Below, one piece after another: positions 59,362-64,000 of a stretch of DNA of 64,000 nucleotides. The DNA comes from Myxocyprinus asiaticus (lineage: Eukaryota > Chordata > Actinopteri > Cypriniformes > Catostomidae). Position 1 is the stretch's first letter. Each line of letters starts with the position of its first letter. The stretch lies in NCBI RefSeq assembly GCF_019703515.2, contig NC_059379.1:22557880-22621879 (forward strand), written 5' to 3'. The notes under the pieces were generated by a model, which ran no database searches, was not told where the DNA came from, and was given only the letters and a program-made list of their open reading frames with translations. The translations under genes were made by a program, and so were the position numbers.

Positions 59362-61532
59362 CTATGGAAAGGAAATAGTGTCATTATATCCAGTTTTTAG
59401 TAGCACTAATAACACTACTAATATCAATAACATCTTTGATGCAAAGATAAACAATTTATGACTTACGTTGCGAGCACCTCAGATGGGAGGTCAGTGATGT
59501 ATGAGGGAATCTTAGCTCCAGTTAAGAACTGGGCCACCTCGCAACTGAAGTTGTTGCAGTTGTGTTCAAAAAGGTGGTATTTGTCAGGTCTGAGGAAAGA
59601 GAGGGAAGCTGTATTGGACAGAGTAGGCTGTACAGATTTGCATTTGTGAGGCTTTAACATAACTGAATCTCAAAAATCACTGCAGTTTCCTGTTGAATCC
59701 AACAACACAGATACAGTACTGACCTATATGTTGACTCACTGAGAGCAGAGAGATATTCAAGAAAGAGGTCTCGAGGAACTTCTGTGTTTCCAAGATCCAC
59801 AGTGGAATCAGGCATGCCTAAAATTGTGCCACCCTGAAACATGAGAAAATTTCATAATTATGCTGGGTTACATTCATTAGGCCCAATTCCTTATTTAATG
59901 ACTCTAACTTATGTGATACTGGCCCTTTTCAGCCCCTGGTATTAACATCCGTCGGGTGATCTGATCACAAGAGAATAGCTGTGACAGATTGTTTGTGTCC
60001 AGATCAAGAGACCCTCATTTTTTTTTTTTTTTTCAGCAGCGTCCATTTTAGTTGTTAAACAAACACTTTTTATTTTAAACAACTTTTAACTTGTTTTATT
60101 CACAACCTTGCTAAAAGTCCACCAAAGATGACATAATTTTAGTTTGTTTTGTCTGAGACACATCAGGACACATTTTCTGTTCACACTACAACTGGAATGT
60201 GGCCATATGCGTCCCTGACAAACTCCCGATGAGGTTTGAGTAATACGATCGCAAAACGTTTTGGATTCCTTTCGCACCTGTATTTAGCGCTGTCTGTTTG
60301 TGATTGGATCACCTGAGATGGATGTTAATAACAGGTGTGAAGAGGGCCATAGTGACATTTTTCAGTTATCCATCTTCGCTTTTCAGATATCTTGAAAAAC
60401 GAGCTGCAGCACACATCTAATGCATGAAAAATAATTTATCATCTCTTACCGGATGGCAACTTGAAATGCCCACTCCTCCAAAGAAAAACTCTTCCCCATA
60501 AGCCACTATAGAGGTGTGCCTTTATTAAACAAAGACCAATGCATTAAAATAATCAATGCGCATTTCCTATTTAGACCTACATTTTTAGGGTGACCATACG
60601 TCCTCTTTTTCGGAATTAAAAAATCGTCCGGCCGGGATTTCAAAATTTGCGGAAATGTCCGGTATTCGGCTTTAGTTGCATTATGATGTACATCTGGTCT
60701 AATACTTCATTGTGTGCGCGCGCATATTTGCATCGCTTTAACCCCTCTTTGTAAGTCCCGCCTTCTCGCACACCAATTGGTCAATTATAAGAGGCTTGCA
60801 GCAACTATTGGCCAAATTCCTGCCTGTCAATCTCTCCGCGAACACGCGAAGCGCTGTTGTGTTCGGCATCAAACAGTTGCTTGACAGTAGCAGCAAATGA
60901 CAGCTGAGTGGAAACAATGCCCAAACGAAAGTGCAAATTTACAGAGGATTTGCACTAAAAATTCCCATGCTTTCGTCCAGGTCGAGATCCGTGGGAAGCA
61001 GAATGTATGACATGTAAAGCTGGCACTTACAGCTTATATATGTTATGCTAATAGAGTGTCTTTTTCACTGTATTAAAGTTTGCACTCATAGTAACACTGT
61101 TTTGAACCCTATTATTCCATTTGTAAAATACATTTCATTTCTCTAAGTAATATGTTTAGATAACTAAGTGTTGCTGACTGATAATATGTAGCATGTTTCC
61201 TAAAAAGGTTAAAAAAAAAAATACTCACCATATTCCCTCGAGTTGCCTTCCTGTCAATTTAGGTACAGAAGTATTTTAGTCAGAAATTTTTAAAAAGTTT
61301 GCGAAAATTGACATTAAATAAAGTAAAGAGGTACAAGACACTTTTAATTTCTTCTTTTAATTTGACTTTAAGAAGAGGAAGCGCTGTTCTATAAGCATCA
61401 CCAACTTCCCTGAACAACTTTAGCCGTCTAGCTGAAGAGCTCACCCAGCATCATAGGACTGAGTTGACGGGCCAGTCCTTTTGACATGTCGTAAATGTAC
61501 AACTTCACGTTATAGGAGCTGTCATCAGCCAT
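59271..61532 (-). CDS. desi1: deSUMOylating isopeptidase 1 (PPPDE family), spliced gene
   Basis: Six exons (61532-61445, 61250-61229, 60519-60450, 59833-59724, 59589-59467, 59361-59271) total 504 nt and encode 167 aa, against 168 in human DESI1. All junctions have GT and AG and the phases agree. DeSI-1 is a papain-like cysteine isopeptidase that removes SUMO from selected proteins. The catalytic dyad is visible: His38 in 'GIWHTSIV' and Cys108 in 'LFEHNCNNF'. The start '[20 protein letters not shown]' and the block '[20 protein letters not shown]' match the family closely. The short C-terminus '[12 protein letters not shown]' is variable in the family. Teleosts often carry two copies (desi1a and desi1b); which one this is cannot be told here. 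Intron 3 holds a MITE, and intron 2 a hAT-like relic. Confidence 0.96.
59467..59589 (-). CDS. desi1: desi1 exon 5 (catalytic Cys108)
   Basis: Encodes '[20 protein letters not shown]' then '[20 protein letters not shown]' and A. Acceptor 'cctcag', donor gtaagt. Confidence 0.95.
59724..59833 (-). CDS. desi1: desi1 exon 4
   Basis: Encodes '[20 protein letters not shown]' then '[16 protein letters not shown]'. Acceptor 'gtttcag', donor gtcagt. Confidence 0.95.
59920..60349. mobile_element. MITE in desi1 intron 3
   Basis: The left end 'tggcccttttcagcccctgg' continues into 'ttaacatccgtcgggtgatc'. The right end, inverted, reads 'tggccctcttcacacctgtt' then 'attaacatccatctcaggtg'. The inverted match runs about 50 bases. 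A poly-T run lies inside. Pieces of the same family occur at 28405 and 40600. Confidence 0.7.
60450..60519 (-). CDS. desi1: desi1 exon 3 (catalytic His38)
   Basis: Encodes '[20 protein letters not shown]' then 'CHP'. Acceptor 'aataaag', donor gtaaga. The polypyrimidine run before the acceptor is weak, but the fit to the family is exact. Confidence 0.94.
60591..61040 (+). pseudogene. hAT-like relic with a BED-finger start
   Basis: The left end 'gggtgaccatacgtcctctt' is a known-looking hAT-type terminal stretch. Near 60918 the frame reads '[13 protein letters not shown]', a stop, then '[19 protein letters not shown]'. This resembles the first part of a BED zinc-finger hAT transposase, as also found in some host genes. 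It is broken by the stop and ends at about 61030. It lies antisense in desi1 intron 2. Confidence 0.55.
61229..61250 (-). CDS. desi1: desi1 exon 2 (22-nt microexon)
   Basis: Reads GRQLEGIW across both junctions. Acceptor 'ttgacag', donor gtgagt. It is needed to join exon 1 to exon 3 in frame and aligns with 'GKQLEGIW' of DESI1. Confidence 0.93.
61445..61532 (-). CDS. desi1: desi1 exon 1
   Basis: 29 codons plus one base, '[20 protein letters not shown]' then 'ARQLSPMML', donor gtgagc. The ATG (61532-61530) has A at -3. Confidence 0.95.
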
Positions 61533-62657
61533 AGTTACAGCTTAAGAAAAACCTGAACCCGCAGAGAACCGACGCAACGGCTAGCTAACTAAAGATTAGC
61601 TTGAATCTCTCGCGCTTACTTAACTCGAAAAAAACAGACTTCACAGTTCTGCTGACTCACATTTAAGATAATCAAGATAGGCAAAAAACAAAACTCGCAT
61701 TCATTGCGAGTTTAAATTCTTTCAAGAAAAAGCAAACGACATTTGTGTTGTTCCGCTTAGTCACAGTGAGTCAAATATTTGATGTCATGACAAATTGCTT
61801 ATTCATTAGGGGGACCGACCAATGGCAGCACAGACAGAGATCTTCTATACTTCAATAACAAACTCGCGTTTTTAACATTGGCAAGACCGTAACAGTAAAC
61901 TAACGTGTTACGACAGTAAGTCACTGTTTGCGGATACTTTTCAAACGAATGGGGAGAGCCGTAAACTGACAACTACCTGTCGCAAAATTGTCGTGTCCTC
62001 TTAAAAAGCAGCGATATTATGGTAGTAAACTCCACACATAGTTCATTCCAAAATGACTGTTTAGTGTAAAACATGTTGATGATTAGCGGTCAGTTCATAA
62101 AGTGATAAGCTGTTTCCTCTAAAAATCAGTTTATTCAGCACACTGATGCATCTCCTCCATAGACATCCATTATAAACAACAGCCTCTTGTCTCCTCGCCA
62201 GTGTACCACCCATAGAATTTAAATGGGACCGCCGCGTTATGCTTTGCTTTGCTAACCTACGAGACGAAATTGATAGAAGGGCTCTGGCACAGATACGTCT
62301 CCGAAACATCTTAATTCCCAAAACACTAGATGGCGAACTTTAAAAACACGCATGATGGTTTTCATGCCGACTACAGAATCAGCATTGAACATTCGCCCAA
62401 GCAATTTGTATTAATATATTACTTACTTTATTATCACATAAGAGTGTGATAACTATTTAATAAATAAAGACTTTATATATGATTATTAATAACCTTTTCC
62501 TGCAACACGAAATTACCAATTATGCTTTGCGTGTGCTTCTAGGGAGGACGCTCAAGACTTCGGTTCGCAGCTTGATTTAGTTACATACATTACTGAGTTA
62601 CCTGGACAGCTCTGAAACGGAGGTTGTAATTAGTTTTATTTCATTTCAAAATCAATA
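61533..62657. other. desi1 upstream region and spacer
   Basis: This should hold the desi1 promoter and 5' UTR. No TATA or clear CpG island was identified. A divergent partner is the YqaJ-like relic at 62658. No other gene was seen. Confidence 0.4.
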
Positions 62658-63860
62658 ATGTCAACAAGCAATGGCAACATTAGTTTGCGGTGGCAGCACG
62701 GACAAGAGTATTTAGCAAAGACCATAAACAACCTAACTTTGTCTGTTCCTCACCCATCGAAGTTGGCCAGTGCCACCTCCTGGCTTGATGATATGAAACT
62801 CTGGCCAGCAGTCACACATGTTGACATATTCAATTATCTTGTTTTGTCTGAGGGTGTAGGTGGCGAGGAACTTAGAAATTATAAAAGCACGGAAGCATAT
62901 AATTGCTTACACAGTAATAAAATTGGATGAATTCTTTGTCACAATCATCAGCAGTTCACATTCCTAAAAGCGGAGGTAGAGCTGTATCTTGCACTGATGA
63001 GCAGCATAGATGGAATGCTGGGACCAGTAGAAACCTTGAACAGAAAAGACTCAGAAAAGTAAGATAATCTGTCTACACCATGCTATGACACACATCATGA
63101 CTTCATGGAGACAGTCAGTTCTTTAGACACAAAGCCACTCTGAACTAAAAAAAAAGCTCCACCAGCCACATGGAGAGACTTTGACTTGCAATAAATGTAA
63201 AATACATAATAATGAAATGCATAGCAAATACATAGAAATGCAACATCGATCAGGCAGCTGAATTGGAGATTCAAACACAAAATCAGAGTTTGTCAGAGGT
63301 TTGGCATAGTGCAAAACAGATAAGGATCGCTGCTAGTTCAGCCAAAGGTGTACCAGGACGAGCAACAACAAATCCTGATAAATTCATGAGCGAGCATCTC
63401 TTCCCTACCCTTCGGGGTAATGCGGCTACAAAGTATGGGAGTGAGAAAGAGCCAATAGCTCGAAACCTTCTAGTAGAGAAGGGTCTACAGGTGTCCCTCT
63501 CAGGTACCAGGGTCAGCCTGTCAGAGCCATGGCTGTCAGCCAGCCCTGATGGTATAATTAATTGTTCTGAACTTCTGGAAGTAGTGCCCTATCCCTAATT
63601 ACATGCCTGAATTACAAAGGAATGGAGTCAGGGGCTACTACAGACAGATACAATTAGGTGTGGTTTGTACGTGTCTGGTCTCCAAAGGAGCACATTCTGA
63701 TAAACGTACCATATGATGCAGAGTATTTAATTGAGCAGTTTACTCGTCTCAGAGGCTTTTACTTTTCTGTGATGCTTCCTAGAGTAGTGGATTAATTCCT
63801 TGCTGGACGACTCAAACTGAATGACAAATACCTGCAGATTGTCAAAAAAGCTTAAAATAC
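62658..63860 (+). pseudogene. YqaJ-recombinase-domain protein relic
   Basis: The first frame 'MSTSNGNISLRWQHGQEYLA' and 'VDIFNYLVLSEGVGGEELRN' then 'YKSTEAYNCLHSNKIG' matches the N-terminus of fish proteins that carry a SWIM-type zinc finger and a YqaJ nuclease. Then, in shifted frames, come 'CTDEQHRWNAGTSRNLEQ' and 'HDFMETVSSL'. From 63263 'VWHSAKQIRIAASSAKGVPG' and 'SEPWLSASPDGIINCSELLE' form the YqaJ core, with the D of SPDG and E of LLE as likely metal ligands. From 63655 'WSPKEHILINVPYDAEYLIE' and 'FYFSVMLPRVV' form the C-terminal part. The SWIM segment is missing, and several stops and frameshifts are present. The family is multicopy in fish, often TE-linked; its role is unknown to me. 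Confidence 0.75.
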
Positions 63861-64000
63861 TGGTACAAACAAAGACTCTTAACAGAGTTTAAAAAGTGTA
63901 CAGATCCTCCTGACAGGTAGGGAAAAAGGTTCTGGCAATGTTTCCAAACAATTTTTGAATTTATTTGATATTAATTCTTTGTTTACAGGTTTTGCACTTT

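Noticed and set aside
1..64000. CRISPR arrays, operons or phage modules
   Set aside because: The split genes, SINEs and LINEs show vertebrate nuclear DNA; no spaced direct-repeat array is present, and the YqaJ-like segment is a fish multicopy family, not a phage.

Overview
The window is vertebrate nuclear DNA, almost certainly from a teleost and probably a cyprinid. Two spliced genes with canonical GT-AG introns sit in AT-rich, repeat-dense sequence. The repeats are typical of ostariophysan fish: a 5S-rRNA-derived SINE, tRNA-derived SINEs, L2, L1, RTE-like and DIRS-like retroelements, and many short hAT, Tc1, Harbinger and TTAA-type elements. The species cannot be fixed from sequence alone. 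No bacterial, CRISPR or operon-like structure is present.

The two genes are both on the minus strand. A Shisa-family AMPA-receptor auxiliary subunit (shisa8/9 type, called shisa8 by linkage) spans 33324 down to 2915. It has four clear coding exons that join in frame to 419 codons: signal peptide, eight-cysteine domain, one membrane helix, and a C-terminal EVTV PDZ ligand. desi1, a deSUMOylating isopeptidase, spans 61532 down to 59271. It has six exons, including a 22-nt microexon, and encodes a complete 167-residue protein with His38 and Cys108. The two proteins have no known functional tie. Their linkage matches the human 22q13.2 neighbourhood as I recall it, which is why I prefer shisa8 over shisa9.

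Layout: 1-2900 holds a MITE fragment, a 5S-derived SINE and the shisa8 3' side. 2915-33324 is shisa8, whose long introns carry a Harbinger fragment, two tRNA-SINEs, a 185-bp-arm palindrome, Tc1 fragments, a small hAT element, a truncated L1, a 3.5-kb RTE-like LINE with its target-site duplication, and a short Tc1 element. 33325-45690 is intergenic and holds a (TA)n tract, a nested pile (L2 split by an LTR-like element, itself split by a hAT element with a perfect 8-bp duplication) and two more SINEs. 45702-47204 is a DIRS-like element with inverted terminal repeats. 47453-52314 is an L1-type LINE bounded by a 16-bp duplication. 52331-59270 is mostly unique or old-repeat sequence with a TTAA-flanked MITE. 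59271-61532 is desi1. 62658-63860 is a broken YqaJ-recombinase-like gene copy running off toward the window end.

I found no convincing new biological system. The items most worth a second look are the nested transposon stack, the DIRS-like inverted repeats with built-in promoter motifs, the large palindrome, the YqaJ-like relic, and a possible 36-nt microexon in shisa8.
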